Shown: positions 33,033-41,880 of the stretch, in pieces
Numbering within the stretch: the first letter of the stretch is position 1
Layout of the letters: every line of letters starts with the position of its first letter
Assembly (NCBI GenBank): GCA_016873335.1
Contig: VGXN01000004.1
Coordinates: 1 to 64,000, forward strand
Length of the DNA: 64,000 nucleotides
Reading direction: 5' to 3'
Source of the DNA: Phycisphaerae bacterium
GTDB lineage: Bacteria > Planctomycetota > Phycisphaerae > Phycisphaerales > SM1A02
Notes under the pieces: model-generated
Databases searched by the model: none
Told to the model about the DNA's origin: nothing
What the model saw: only the letters and a program-made list of their open reading frames with translations
Translations under genes and position numbers: made by a program

Positions 33033-36000
33033 ATGGGTCTGTTCACTCGTGCGAAGCCTGCGCCAAAGACGGTGCCGACACCCCCAACGCACCCCGCAGC
33101 CACAAACCAGAACACCCACTCCACTGTGGAGAGTGGCATGCCCGTGCCGCTGCTGGGCGATGCGGCCCTGGAGCGCAGTGCCCAGGAACACGCGCTCCGC
33201 ATCCTCAAGAGTGCTCGAGGCAGCAGCGACGGCATGCTGTCGGCCGCGTTCTGGTCCGACAAGTTGATGGCGTGGTCGATGCGCGACCCCGACTTCAAGG
33301 TTCAGCTCTTTCACTTCGTGGATTGCTTCCCCGCCCTGCGCAACTCCGACTCGGTGTACGAGCATCTCGTCGACTTCATGTCGAAGCCGGGGCTTTCGCT
33401 CCCGCCAGGCATGGACTTTGGGCTGAAGGCAGGTGGACTGGCAAAGGGATTGGTTGCCCGAACGATGTCCTCGCAGATCGAGTCGATGGCCGGGAAGTTC
33501 ATCGCGGGAACCGATGCGAAGAGTGCGCTTCCGACGCTTCGGTCCCTTTGGGACCGCGGTCTTGCTTTCAGCGTCGATCTGCTCGGCGAAGCCTGCCTGA
33601 GCGATTCGGAAGCCGCCGCATACAGAGTCAAGTACGCGGATCTCCTCGAACACCTGCCAGCCGCGGTTGCTGCCTGGCCAGCGCACGCCTCACTTGAGCG
33701 TGACCATCTCGGTCCGATTCCACGGGCCAACGTGTCGATCAAGGTGTCTGCCCTGTTCGCGCGCACCGATCCCATCGATACCGAAGGATCGATCCGTGGC
33801 TTGGAACAGGCACTGCTGCCGCTGCTCGAGTCTGCTGCTCGACGCGGCGTGTTCGTCAACTTCGACATGGAGCAGCAGTCGCTGAAGGACCTGACGCTCG
33901 AACTGTTCATGCGCTGCTGCGAGCGCGTTCCCTTTGAAGCCGGCATCGCCATGCAGGCGTACCTCCGAAGCGGTGAGTCCGATGCCCAGCGGCTGATCGA
34001 TTGGACCCGGCGCACCAAGCGCGTCGTGACGGTTCGCCTCGTGAAGGGTGCATACTGGGATTCGCAGACCATCCTCTCCGAACAGCATGGATGGCCGAAT
34101 CCTTGCTGGAGCTTCAAGCGGGATACGGACGCTTGCTTTGAACGCATGGCGGCCCGCTTCATCGAAGCGACTCCCAAGGCCGTGGGCAGTGGCGGAACGC
34201 GTCTGGCACTCGGTTCGCACAATGCGCGCTCGATCGGTGCGGCGCTGGCGCTCTTGGAGCGACATGGGCTGCCGCGGGAGGCGATCGAACTGCAGATGCT
34301 GCACGGCATGGCGGATGCGCTCAAGGGCGCGTGCATCAAGGAAGGGCTTCGTGTGCGCGAGTACCTGCCTGTTGGCGAGATGATTCCTGGCATGGCGTAT
34401 CTCGTTCGCCGTCTTCTTGAGAACACCAGCAACGAGAGCTGGCTGCGCTCGGGGTTCGCGGACGCGGCGGACGACAGCCAACTGGTCGCGACGCCCCACC
34501 GCTCGGCGGGCGCCGGGTCTGGCGCGGATGATGGACTGCTGCGCATCCGCGGTTCCGCGGAGCGGCACGCGCTCAGTGGTGCACACCCGGATGTGGCGGA
34601 TGGCTTGCCATTCTTCACGGAGCCGATGCGCGACTTCTCCGACGCCGCCACTCGGACCGCATTCGCGTCAGGCGTGCAAACGGCACGCGTTCCAAGCGTT
34701 GCCAACGACACGACGGTCGAGCAGGCGCGTGCGGCGCTCACTCGTCTTCACGCTGCATTTCCAGCTTGGCGCGATACGCCGCTCGCTGAACGCACTGCGG
34801 TCCTCATCCGTGCGGCCGCCGCCATGCGCGCGCGGCGCGATGAACTCTCCGGCATCATCATCCGCGAGTCAGGCAAGACATGGCGCGAGGCGGACGGCGA
34901 TGTCTGCGAGGCGATCGACTTCTGCGAGTACTACGCGCGCGAGGCTGCGCACCTGTTCCACCCGCGCCGTCTCGGTCTTTTCACGGGCGAACTGAATCAA
35001 GAGTGGCATCAGCCTCGTGGTGTTGCAGTCGTCATCAGCCCATGGAACTTCCCGCTCGCGATCTGCTGCGGCATGACGGTCGCTGCGCTTGTCACTGGCA
35101 ACACCGTGGCGGTGAAGCCCGCCGAGCAGACCCCTGGCATCGCGCGCATCCTGTGCGAGATTCTGTGGAACGCAGGTGCACCGCGCGAGGCGCTGGCGTT
35201 CCTGCCGGGTGCTGGCGAGAGCGTGGGTGCGGAGCTGGTGCGTGATCCGCGCGTCGCGGTCATTGCGTTCACAGGCTCGAAGGCAGTCGGGCTCGACATC
35301 ATCGCAGCCGCGGGACAGACTCCGCAGCAGCAGGGCTTCGTCAAGAAGGTGATCTGCGAGATGGGCGGAAAGAACGCGATCATCGTCGACGAGAGTGCGG
35401 ACCTCGATGAAGCAGTGCTGGGCGTCCGCCAGTCTGCGTTTGGCTTCTCGGGGCAAAAGTGTTCCGCATGCAGCCGCGCCATTGTGGTCGGATCGGCACT
35501 CGAACCCTTCCTGCACCGACTTGTTGACTCGACAAAGACACTGGTGGTCGGTGATCCGCTGCTGCCCGGGACGGACATTGGGCCGGTCATCGACGATGAC
35601 GCGGCGCGTCGCATCCGTGCAGCGATTGAATCGGCGAGCCGCGAGGGGCGGATTGCGGTGCAGGTGCCCATCCCCGACGGACTCGAGGCGCGGGTTGGAA
35701 AGCCGTTCATCGGCCCGACCATCATCCAAGATGTCCGCGCGGACCACCGCATCGCACAGGATGAGATCTTCGGTCCCGTGCTCGCCGTCATCCACGCACG
35801 CGACTTCACCGAAGCGCTCGCCGTTGCCAACGGAAGCGACTACAAACTGACGGGTGGAGTCTTCAGCCGCAGACCATCCCATCTCGACCGCGCACGGAGC
35901 GAGTTCCGCGTCGGCAACCTGTACCTCAACCGCGGCATCACAGGCGCGCTCGTGGGACGACAACCCTTCGGCGGCTTTGGCATGAGCGGCGTCGGCAGCA

Positions 36001-36095
36001 AGGCAGGCGGATCGCAGTACCTGCTTCAGTTCGTCGAACCGCGGAGCGTCTGCGAGAACACGATGCGCCGCGGCTTCGCACCAGGTCTGACCTGA
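33033..36095 (+). CDS. putA: bifunctional proline dehydrogenase / P5C dehydrogenase PutA
   Basis: Oxidises proline to glutamate in two steps with channelled P5C. 1020 residues: an FAD-dependent proline dehydrogenase barrel (about 130-480; VSIKVSALFARTDPID, VTVRLVKGAYWDSQ, ALGSHNARSIG) and an aldehyde dehydrogenase domain (about 570-1010). The latter has the NAD-site Rossmann elements, catalytic E776 (ICEMGGKNA) and nucleophile C810 (GFSGQKCSACS). It has no N-terminal ribbon-helix-helix DNA-binding domain, so it should not be an autorepressor. The length fits the short-type PutA. Monocistronic, converging on the comM-like gene with 23 bp between. Confidence 0.95.
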   Translation: MGLFTRAKPAPKTVPTPPTHPAATNQNTHSTVESGMPVPLLGDAALERSAQEHALRILKSARGSSDGMLSAAFWSDKLMAWSMRDPDFKVQLFHFVDCFPALRNSDSVYEHLVDFMSKPGLSLPPGMDFGLKAGGLAKGLVARTMSSQIESMAGKFIAGTDAKSALPTLRSLWDRGLAFSVDLLGEACLSDSEAAAYRVKYADLLEHLPAAVAAWPAHASLERDHLGPIPRANVSIKVSALFARTDPIDTEGSIRGLEQALLPLLESAARRGVFVNFDMEQQSLKDLTLELFMRCCERVPFEAGIAMQAYLRSGESDAQRLIDWTRRTKRVVTVRLVKGAYWDSQTILSEQHGWPNPCWSFKRDTDACFERMAARFIEATPKAVGSGGTRLALGSHNARSIGAALALLERHGLPREAIELQMLHGMADALKGACIKEGLRVREYLPVGEMIPGMAYLVRRLLENTSNESWLRSGFADAADDSQLVATPHRSAGAGSGADDGLLRIRGSAERHALSGAHPDVADGLPFFTEPMRDFSDAATRTAFASGVQTARVPSVANDTTVEQARAALTRLHAAFPAWRDTPLAERTAVLIRAAAAMRARRDELSGIIIRESGKTWREADGDVCEAIDFCEYYAREAAHLFHPRRLGLFTGELNQEWHQPRGVAVVISPWNFPLAICCGMTVAALVTGNTVAVKPAEQTPGIARILCEILWNAGAPREALAFLPGAGESVGAELVRDPRVAVIAFTGSKAVGLDIIAAAGQTPQQQGFVKKVICEMGGKNAIIVDESADLDEAVLGVRQSAFGFSGQKCSACSRAIVVGSALEPFLHRLVDSTKTLVVGDPLLPGTDIGPVIDDDAARRIRAAIESASREGRIAVQVPIPDGLEARVGKPFIGPTIIQDVRADHRIAQDEIFGPVLAVIHARDFTEALAVANGSDYKLTGGVFSRRPSHLDRARSEFRVGNLYLNRGITGALVGRQPFGGFGMSGVGSKAGGSQYLLQFVEPRSVCENTMRRGFAPGLT

Positions 36096-36118
36096 ACATC
36101 GCCCATCGCGGTCGGGCA

Positions 36119-37702
36119 TCAGCCCATGCCGAGTGCGCGGTATTGCAGCGCCTCCGACACATCTTCCGCGTGCACCTCCGGATGCGCGTTGAGATCGGCA
36201 ATGGTCAGGGCGACGCGGCGAATCTTGTCGTAGGCACGCGCACTCAGCGCGAGTTCATCGAGTCCATGCGAAAGCAGATGCGTCGCCGCACCATCGAGCC
36301 GACAGACGCGGTCGAGCAGCTCGCCAGGGAGCCGCGCATTTGCCAGCGAACCCTGACGGACCCTCGCGCGCGCGCGAGCCTGCAGCACCTGCGCCAGCAG
36401 GGAAGCGCTGTCCGCGCCCGGTTTCGCCCGTGCCAGATCGCGCGCACCCACACGCCGCACCTCCACATGCAGATCGATGCGGTCGAGGACGGGCCCTGAC
36501 AGCCTTCCGAGGTATTCGCCCATCAACCGTGCTCCTCGGACACCGCCCAGGCGGTCTCCCTGCGCAGATGGGTTCATCGCCGCCACGAGCATTGCTGCCG
36601 CCGGCCATCGGATGCTCCCGCTCGCGCGCGCGATCGACACCTCGCCACCCTCGAGCGGCTCGCGCAGCGATTCGAGCACATCGCGGCGGAACTCTGGCAA
36701 CTCGTCGAGAAAGAGCACCCCATGATGCGCGAGCGTGATCTCGCCAGGTCGCCCCTGCGGTCCGCCGCCAATGATGGCTGTGGCGCTCGCGCCGTGGTGC
36801 GGAGCACGGACTGGTCGAGCCACATCCAATCTGCCTGAACGCAACCGCCCATCCATGCCGACTCCCGCGCACGAAGAGATTCGCAGCACCTCGAGCGCCT
36901 CCTCGGGAAGCAGCGGCGGCAAGATGCCGGCAAGCGCACGAGCCAGCATGGTCTTGCCGCAGCCCGCGGGACCGAGCATCAGCACATTGTGCCCACCCGC
37001 CGCAGCGATCAACATCGCACGCTTCGCCGTGGATTGCCCCTTGATCTCACGAAAGTCGACGGGCGCGAGACCAGTCGGAGGGGCGGCGTCCCCCGCCGCC
37101 TCCCCTCCAACATGGTCCTCGCTGTTGCATCCCTGCCCCTGTTGGATGAACAGCGAATCCCCGCACGGCGGGGACCGTTCCCCCCGGAAAAAGTCCACCG
37201 CTTCGGCCAGCGTTTCCACCGCCGCAACTCTGCTGTTTGGAACGAGCCGCGCCTCGCGCGCGTTCTCCGCGGGGAGCAGAGTGCCTCGGCCGACATCGCG
37301 TGCCATCAGGGCTGCACTCACCGCGCCGCGCACCGCACGCACCCGTCCATCGAGCGCCAGCTCGCCTGCCACAAGCCACTGCTCTGGATCAACCGCAACC
37401 CCACGCCGAGGGTCCGCGGCACCTGCGGCGCGCAACAGGCCAAGCGCAATGGGCAGGTCATACACCGCCCCCTCCTTGCGCGTACCCGCCGGCGCGAGAT
37501 TCACCACGGCATGGTGCCGCGGTACTTCAAATCCAGAACTCTCGATCGCTCGCCGCACACGCTCGACGGACTCTCGGATCGCCGCATCCGGTAGTCCCAC
37601 CACTGCAATCTGCGGCAGCCCGTGTGCGGAAAGATGGACTTCCACCTCGCACGGGCTTGCGTCGATGCCTCGCAGCATGAAGGAGTGGATCCTCGCCTGC
37701 AC
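36119..37702 (-). CDS. comM: YifB/ComM-family Mg-chelatase-like AAA ATPase
   Basis: 527 residues. The N-terminal Lon-protease-like S5 domain (IDASPCEVEVHLSAHGLPQIAVVGLPDAAIRESVERVRRA region) is followed by the AAA module with Walker A GPAGCGKTMLARALAG, Walker B HHGVLFLDELPEF and sensor motif GSIRWPAAAMLVAAMNPS. The C-terminal helical lid ends in QYRALGMG. In naturally competent bacteria ComM is a helicase promoting branch migration of incoming DNA; the role elsewhere is less clear. The start is GTG 37702. A -10-like TATGGT ends 8 nt upstream. Confidence 0.92.
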   Translation of the reverse strand: MQARIHSFMLRGIDASPCEVEVHLSAHGLPQIAVVGLPDAAIRESVERVRRAIESSGFEVPRHHAVVNLAPAGTRKEGAVYDLPIALGLLRAAGAADPRRGVAVDPEQWLVAGELALDGRVRAVRGAVSAALMARDVGRGTLLPAENAREARLVPNSRVAAVETLAEAVDFFRGERSPPCGDSLFIQQGQGCNSEDHVGGEAAGDAAPPTGLAPVDFREIKGQSTAKRAMLIAAAGGHNVLMLGPAGCGKTMLARALAGILPPLLPEEALEVLRISSCAGVGMDGRLRSGRLDVARPVRAPHHGASATAIIGGGPQGRPGEITLAHHGVLFLDELPEFRRDVLESLREPLEGGEVSIARASGSIRWPAAAMLVAAMNPSAQGDRLGGVRGARLMGEYLGRLSGPVLDRIDLHVEVRRVGARDLARAKPGADSASLLAQVLQARARARVRQGSLANARLPGELLDRVCRLDGAATHLLSHGLDELALSARAYDKIRRVALTIADLNAHPEVHAEDVSEALQYRALGMG

Positions 37703-37710
37703 AGAGGCGC

Positions 37711-37716
37711 ACCATA
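37711..37716 (-). promoter_or_regulatory. -10-like element of the comM-like gene
   Basis: The minus strand reads TATGGT, ending 8 nt before GTG 37702, in the 71 bp divergent region shared with the TSUP gene. Confidence 0.45.
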
Positions 37717-37757
37717 GGCAGCCGCGACCCCGCCGAAGAAAACACGACCGTTTTTCG

Positions 37758-37763
37758 TATCCT
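37758..37763 (+). promoter_or_regulatory. -10-like element of the TSUP gene
   Basis: TATCCT ends 10 nt before ATG 37774. It faces away from the comM-like promoter about 45 bp upstream. Confidence 0.45.
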
Positions 37764-37773
37764 CGCCCCGCGC

Positions 37774-38574
37774 ATGGAAGTCACCGTTGCCACCGCACTC
37801 GCTGTCGGTCTCGCGGGCGGCACACTCGGCGGGCTTCTGGGGCTCGGTGGCGGCGTCATCATGATCCCGCTGCTCACCGTCACTTCGGGCAGCAATCCAT
37901 ACCTCTACCAATCCGCATCGCTGGTTGCCGCGGTCGCGGTCAGCATCGGCAGCATTCCCCGACACATCCGCTCAGGCATGGTCGACCGACCGTTCGTCTT
38001 GCGCTCGCTGCCTCTGTCGATTCCAACCGTTGCCGCGAGTGCGATCACCGCCGCTCTCCTGCCCGATCCACACCTGCTCGAAGTGATCTTCGCCGTCTTC
38101 CTTGCTGCGGTCGGCGTCAGCGAGATTGCGGGACTCTTCGTGCATGCAAGCGGCGCAGCAGAACCCACGCCCGTTCGGAATACTTGGCCACGCGCGTCAG
38201 CGGTCGGCGGCTGCATGGGAACGCTCTCAGGGCTGCTGGGCGTTGGCGGTGGCATCATTGCTCTGCCGATGATCCGCGCGCTCACCCGCTTCGACATGCG
38301 AACGACCATCGCAACAACCGCCGTCCTCGTGCTTCCCGCCGTCATCGTCGGCGGGCTCGCCCGCCTTGCCGCGGCGCAGCACACCACCAGCGCTGATGGA
38401 CAACCGATGACGGCCTGGGCGATTCTCTCTCTGGCGCTTCTGCTGTCGCCCGGTTGTCTCATCGGCGGCGCGCTCGGCGCCACCCTGACGCATCGCCTGC
38501 CCCGCGCGGTGGTCGAGAAGGCGTTCGGCATACTCTGCCTCGCCTTCGCCGCGCGCATGCTCGGATTGTTCTGA
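37774..38574 (+). CDS. TSUP (TauE/SafE) family membrane transporter
   Basis: 266 residues with about eight hydrophobic segments and the internal duplication typical of the family: GLLGLGGGVIMIP near residue 27 and GLLGVGGGIIALP near residue 156. TSUP proteins export or import sulfite, sulfoacetate, thiosulfate or other small organic acids; the substrate is not readable. The next membrane-protein gene starts inside its stop codon (TGATG), so the two are co-translated. Confidence 0.87.
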   Translation: MEVTVATALAVGLAGGTLGGLLGLGGGVIMIPLLTVTSGSNPYLYQSASLVAAVAVSIGSIPRHIRSGMVDRPFVLRSLPLSIPTVAASAITAALLPDPHLLEVIFAVFLAAVGVSEIAGLFVHASGAAEPTPVRNTWPRASAVGGCMGTLSGLLGVGGGIIALPMIRALTRFDMRTTIATTAVLVLPAVIVGGLARLAAAQHTTSADGQPMTAWAILSLALLLSPGCLIGGALGATLTHRLPRAVVEKAFGILCLAFAARMLGLF

Positions 38575-39320
38575 TGAGCAAGACTCCTTCTCCGGCTGAC
38601 ACCGCGCCGACACCAATCCGCTCTGCGCGCACACCGTGGCTTGTGGCGCTCGCCGCGGCGTGGATCATCACCCCCATCGTGCTCGGTCTCACTCTGCTGA
38701 CGCAGGTCGGCGCCGCATCCGCCTGGCTGAACGCCCATCCAGACATCGCTGTGGTGACGTGCATCGCCGTGCTCGCGTTCACGACGGGTTTGGGAGTGCT
38801 TCCCCCCTACGTGCAGACCATCATCGCCGGCTGGACATTCGGCGCCGTGATGGGAACCGGGACCGTTCTCATTGGGCTGCTTGGCGGCGCGACGATCGGG
38901 TTCTTCGTGGCACGCTCGCTCAGCGGCGACGCGCTCATGCGGCTGATTGTGGCGAATCCACGCGCAAAGGCGATCCACCACGCACTGATCGAGGCGAAAC
39001 AGCGCCGAACATTCCTGCTGATCCTTTTGCTGCGGCTTCCGCCCAACTCGCCCTTCGCACTCTTCAATCTCGCGATGGGTGCCGCGCGCGTGCGCTACGG
39101 ACCGATGATCGCTGCGACCGCCATCGGCGTGCTGCCGCGCACCGCGTTCCTCTGCTCCGCAGCAGCGGCCGCTGCCGCCACAGGAGCACAGGACATTCAG
39201 GATCTCGTGCGCCGCCAGAGTTGGCCGTGGCTGATCGTTGGTGTCGCCAGCTTCCTTGTGGCGCTGCTCATCATTCGCGTACTCGCCGTACGAGCTCTGC
39301 GCGCTGCAGGGCTCGCCTGA
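38574..39320 (+). CDS. TVP38/TMEM64 (DedA-like) family membrane protein
   Basis: 248 residues with membrane segments near 23-45, 58-78, 88-115, 150-165, 175-195 and 210-235. The central pattern (GLGVLPPYVQTIIAGWTFGAVMGT; LLRLPPNSPFALFNLAMGAARVRYGPM) is the VTT/SNARE-associated domain, including the Pro-rich re-entrant motif. Relatives act as lipid scramblases or in membrane-potential homeostasis. Coupled to the TSUP transporter through TGATG. It converges on the lipoprotein gene with 25 bp between. Confidence 0.82.
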   Translation: MSKTPSPADTAPTPIRSARTPWLVALAAAWIITPIVLGLTLLTQVGAASAWLNAHPDIAVVTCIAVLAFTTGLGVLPPYVQTIIAGWTFGAVMGTGTVLIGLLGGATIGFFVARSLSGDALMRLIVANPRAKAIHHALIEAKQRRTFLLILLLRLPPNSPFALFNLAMGAARVRYGPMIAATAIGVLPRTAFLCSAAAAAAATGAQDIQDLVRRQSWPWLIVGVASFLVALLIIRVLAVRALRAAGLA

Positions 39321-39345
39321 CTGAGGCACCGACTGCCACAGACGA

Positions 39346-39957
39346 TCACTTCGGCGGTTCGAGCGGCTGCTGTGTCGGCGACACGGGCGCTTCACTGGGC
39401 TGCACGCGCTGCTGCGGACTCGGCTCGTGCGCAATCGGCGCCTCCAGTCCGCCTTCTGCTTGAGTGCTTGCCGCAGGAGGCGTGAGTCCCTCATGCATCG
39501 ATGGATGCTGTGCGAGACGCACATCGATCTGGCGGAAGAACTGGTCGCTCTGCGAGAAGAACGAGCCGCCGCGCAACCGACCGCGCGGCTGCATGATCAC
39601 GCGCGGGATGCGATCACTCATGTCGACATCCACAGTGAACGACCAGATTTCAGTTTGCCGACGCACCGCTTGCCCGTTCATCACATCACGCTTGAGTTCT
39701 CGGTGAATCTCGATGCGGTGCGCAGCCTCATCCACAAACACACCATTCTCCGTCACGAACCAATCGGTCATCTCGGGCTGACGCGCCGCCATCACAGTCG
39801 CCGACCAGAGTTGCTGCTCGCTGACACCCGGATAGGCGCGCGAAACGCTGCCTAGACGGCAGCCACCAAGCAGCGGCAGCACGGCGAGCAGTACGCACAC
39901 GAAGACGCGTGGGGTGCACGGCGCGATCGCATCAATCAGGAAACGAGGCATTCGCAT
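39346..39957 (-). CDS. putative outer-membrane lipoprotein
   Basis: 203 residues. A signal peptide (FVCVLLAVLPLLGG) ends in the lipobox LLGGC with the lipid-modified cysteine at position 33. The body (40-150) is a small alpha/beta domain (IEIHRELKRDVMNG, EIWSFTVDVDMSDRIPRVIMQPRG), followed by a Pro/Gln/Glu-rich disordered tail. The family is not recognised. Start ATG 39957, or ATG 39951 two codons later, lies 20-26 bp inside the yebC 3' end, so it is the last gene of the nusA operon and translationally linked to yebC. Confidence 0.75.
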   Translation of the reverse strand: MRMPRFLIDAIAPCTPRVFVCVLLAVLPLLGGCRLGSVSRAYPGVSEQQLWSATVMAARQPEMTDWFVTENGVFVDEAAHRIEIHRELKRDVMNGQAVRRQTEIWSFTVDVDMSDRIPRVIMQPRGRLRGGSFFSQSDQFFRQIDVRLAQHPSMHEGLTPPAASTQAEGGLEAPIAHEPSPQQRVQPSEAPVSPTQQPLEPPK

Positions 39958-40657
39958 AGACCTTCTGCACATCATCAAGTTCCTCCAGTCCGTCCATGAG
40001 CGCTCGGATGCGCTCCGCAACGGTGGCATCCACCGCCACCTCGATCTGCGGCAACCAAAGTACCTGAGCCTGCTCGGGAGTGATGCCAGCCCCCTCGAAC
40101 GCATCACGCACCGCCGCGAGGGAGGCTGCGGGGCAGGTCAGTTGCCACGCGTCGTCGTGCCCAACCACGTCATCCGCTCCCGCATCGAGCCCGATCTCCA
40201 TCACACGCTCCTCAGAAAGCGCCTCGCGCGGAAGGATCACGACACCGCACTGCCGGAAGGAGTGGGAGACGGAACCGTTCACACCAAGATTGCCTCCGTG
40301 CTTGTCGAACAGCGTACGCACCTCGGGGGCCGTGCGATTGATGTTGGATGTCAGGCATTCGACCACCAGCGCAACACCACCGGGGCCATACCCCTCGTAA
40401 CGGATCGCCTGATACTCCTCGCCTTCGAGCGCGCCGCTCCCCTTCTTGATCGCCTTCTCGATCGTGTCGCGGGGCATGTTGACGCTGCGCGCCTCATCCA
40501 CCGCTATGCGCAGCGATGCATTGAAGCGCGGGTCCGCGCCGCCCAGACGTGCCGCGACAATGATGGCGCGCGACGCTTTCGACCAAAGCTTGCCGCGCTT
40601 GGCATCCACCGCCGCCTTGCGGTGCTTGATGTTCTTCCACGCGCTGTGACCTGCCAT
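39932..40657 (-). CDS. yebC: YebC/PmpR-family regulator
   Basis: 241-residue protein of the YebC family, with the invariant N terminus MAGHSAWKNIKHRKAAVDAKRGK followed by the three-domain pattern (PRDTIEKAIKKGSG, YEGYGPGGVALVVECLTSNINRTAPEVR, VWLPQIEVAVD). Members have been described as transcriptional regulators and, more recently, as ribosome-associated factors that relieve stalling, which would suit this translation-factor operon. Normal length. 21 bp after the HhH-like gene. Confidence 0.93.
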   Translation of the reverse strand: MAGHSAWKNIKHRKAAVDAKRGKLWSKASRAIIVAARLGGADPRFNASLRIAVDEARSVNMPRDTIEKAIKKGSGALEGEEYQAIRYEGYGPGGVALVVECLTSNINRTAPEVRTLFDKHGGNLGVNGSVSHSFRQCGVVILPREALSEERVMEIGLDAGADDVVGHDDAWQLTCPAASLAAVRDAFEGAGITPEQAQVLWLPQIEVAVDATVAERIRALMDGLEELDDVQKVYANASFPD

Positions 40658-40678
40658 GGAAACGGCTCTCCAGTCCGA

Positions 40679-41419
40679 TCACGCGCGTGCCGCGCTCGAG
40701 CGACTGCTGCCGCGCCCGCGCTTGGCGCGTTCCATCGCTTGTTTGACGGCACCACGCGGCTTGGGCTTTGACTCACGCTCCTTGCGTGCCTCCTCGGCGC
40801 GCCCGGAGTTGTGGAAGTGGTCCACCGCTGCTGTCAGCGCATAGTGGACTTGCAGCGCGCGCTCCTGGCTGAAGCGGCGCTCCAGTGCCGCCGCGAAATC
40901 GGCAGGGGTCGCATCATCGACCAGCACTTCCGTGTGGCGCATCAGGTCGACCGTTGTCTGGTCGACCGGCACAAGCGCCACTCCAAAGCCGATGAGCATC
41001 ATCCGCGAGGAGACATAGGTGGGCATGCCATCCAGATGCTCGAGGTAGGTGCGCACATCGCGCTTGGGCTTTCCGACAAGCTGTTCAAGACTGACCTTGT
41101 GGTGGCGGCGAAACACATCCGCGAGCGTGGAACGCACTCGGCGCATGCGGTTGAACGCCTCCGGAAACTTCGGATGGATGGTCTGCACCATCTCCTCCAC
41201 AAGATTCACGCGGAACTCGTTGAAGTCCACATTGCGGCTTCGGATGCGCGCGAGCGCCGCATCGGCCTGCTCAAGTGTCGCGTCGTACAGCAGCGACGAG
41301 TGCAGGAACAGTGCAACGAGATCCCCGCTGTTGGGTTCCTCGGTGCGTGCCCTCGGCGTCCACTTCTTGACCAGCGAGTTGAAGCGATTGATGTTGAAGT
41401 GCGTCTTTCGATCTCTCAT
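40679..41419 (-). CDS. degenerate endonuclease III-like (HhH-GPD fold) protein
   Basis: 246 residues. Residues about 105-210 follow the HhH-GPD DNA glycosylase layout. YLEHLDGMPTYVSSRMMLI occupies the helix-hairpin-helix place, PVDQTTVDLM corresponds to the aVDTH strand-helix with the catalytic Asp retained, and FAAALERRFSQERALQVHYALTAAVDHFH corresponds to the last helices. The hairpin glycines and catalytic Lys (GVGRKTA in Nth) are missing and there is no C-terminal four-cysteine cluster, so glycosylase/lyase activity is unlikely. The C-terminal 35 residues are Lys/Arg/Ser-rich (GAVKQAMERAKRGRGSSRSS), suggesting nucleic-acid binding. It begins inside the rbfA stop (ATGA). Fold assignment is my reading only. 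Confidence 0.6.
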   Translation of the reverse strand: MRDRKTHFNINRFNSLVKKWTPRARTEEPNSGDLVALFLHSSLLYDATLEQADAALARIRSRNVDFNEFRVNLVEEMVQTIHPKFPEAFNRMRRVRSTLADVFRRHHKVSLEQLVGKPKRDVRTYLEHLDGMPTYVSSRMMLIGFGVALVPVDQTTVDLMRHTEVLVDDATPADFAAALERRFSQERALQVHYALTAAVDHFHNSGRAEEARKERESKPKPRGAVKQAMERAKRGRGSSRSSAARA

Positions 41420-41880
41420 GGTTCTGGTTCCCCCTCGGTGTGGTGGTCTGTCGTGTCCCCGCTGCCAGCGACTGCACCCGCGTCGTATCCCATGTTTGGC
41501 AGCGACGAACGCAGTTCGAAGGCAAGTTCAGGCACGCGCCGCAGCGTCGTGGAGTCGCGAAGCGAAGAGCGCAGGAAGCCCGCCGCGCTGCGCAGCGCAG
41601 CGATCGAGAGCGGACCACGGTCCGACGGCAGCACCGACACGGAGACGCGCGCATGCAGCAGATCGGGGCTCACGGAAACATCCTGGACGGACACCATTCC
41701 CTGCAGCCGCGGGTCCGCAAGTCCACGCGTGATGCGCTCCTGCAGCGCACGCTGCAGGACGCTCGCCACCTGCGCGGGGCGTGAACTCGGCACCGCCTCA
41801 CGCAGGCTGCCATCCGGCGCGAACGAGAGGCCCGGCGGCAGCTTTGGTCCCTTGCCGCGGCGCTCACGCATTGCCGCCAC
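41416..41880 (-). CDS. rbfA: ribosome-binding factor A
   Basis: 154-residue RbfA, needed for late 30S subunit maturation and 16S 5'-end processing. KH-like fold signatures are visible: RPAQVASVLQRALQERITRGLADPRLQGMVSVQDVSVSPDL, HARVSVSVL and the C-terminal FLRSSLRDSTTLRRVPELAFELR with a Val/Arg-Pro-Glu-Leu motif. It has N- and C-terminal extensions of about 20 and 30 residues. The start overlaps infB by 17 bp (ATG 41880; ATG 41871 is the alternative). Confidence 0.9.
   Translation of the reverse strand: MAAMRERRGKGPKLPPGLSFAPDGSLREAVPSSRPAQVASVLQRALQERITRGLADPRLQGMVSVQDVSVSPDLLHARVSVSVLPSDRGPLSIAALRSAAGFLRSSLRDSTTLRRVPELAFELRSSLPNMGYDAGAVAGSGDTTDHHTEGEPEP

Noticed and set aside
33311-34741. 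476-codon minus-strand open frame inside putA
   Set aside because: Ser/Arg-rich antisense shadow of the proline dehydrogenase domain, with no ribosome site or family resemblance.
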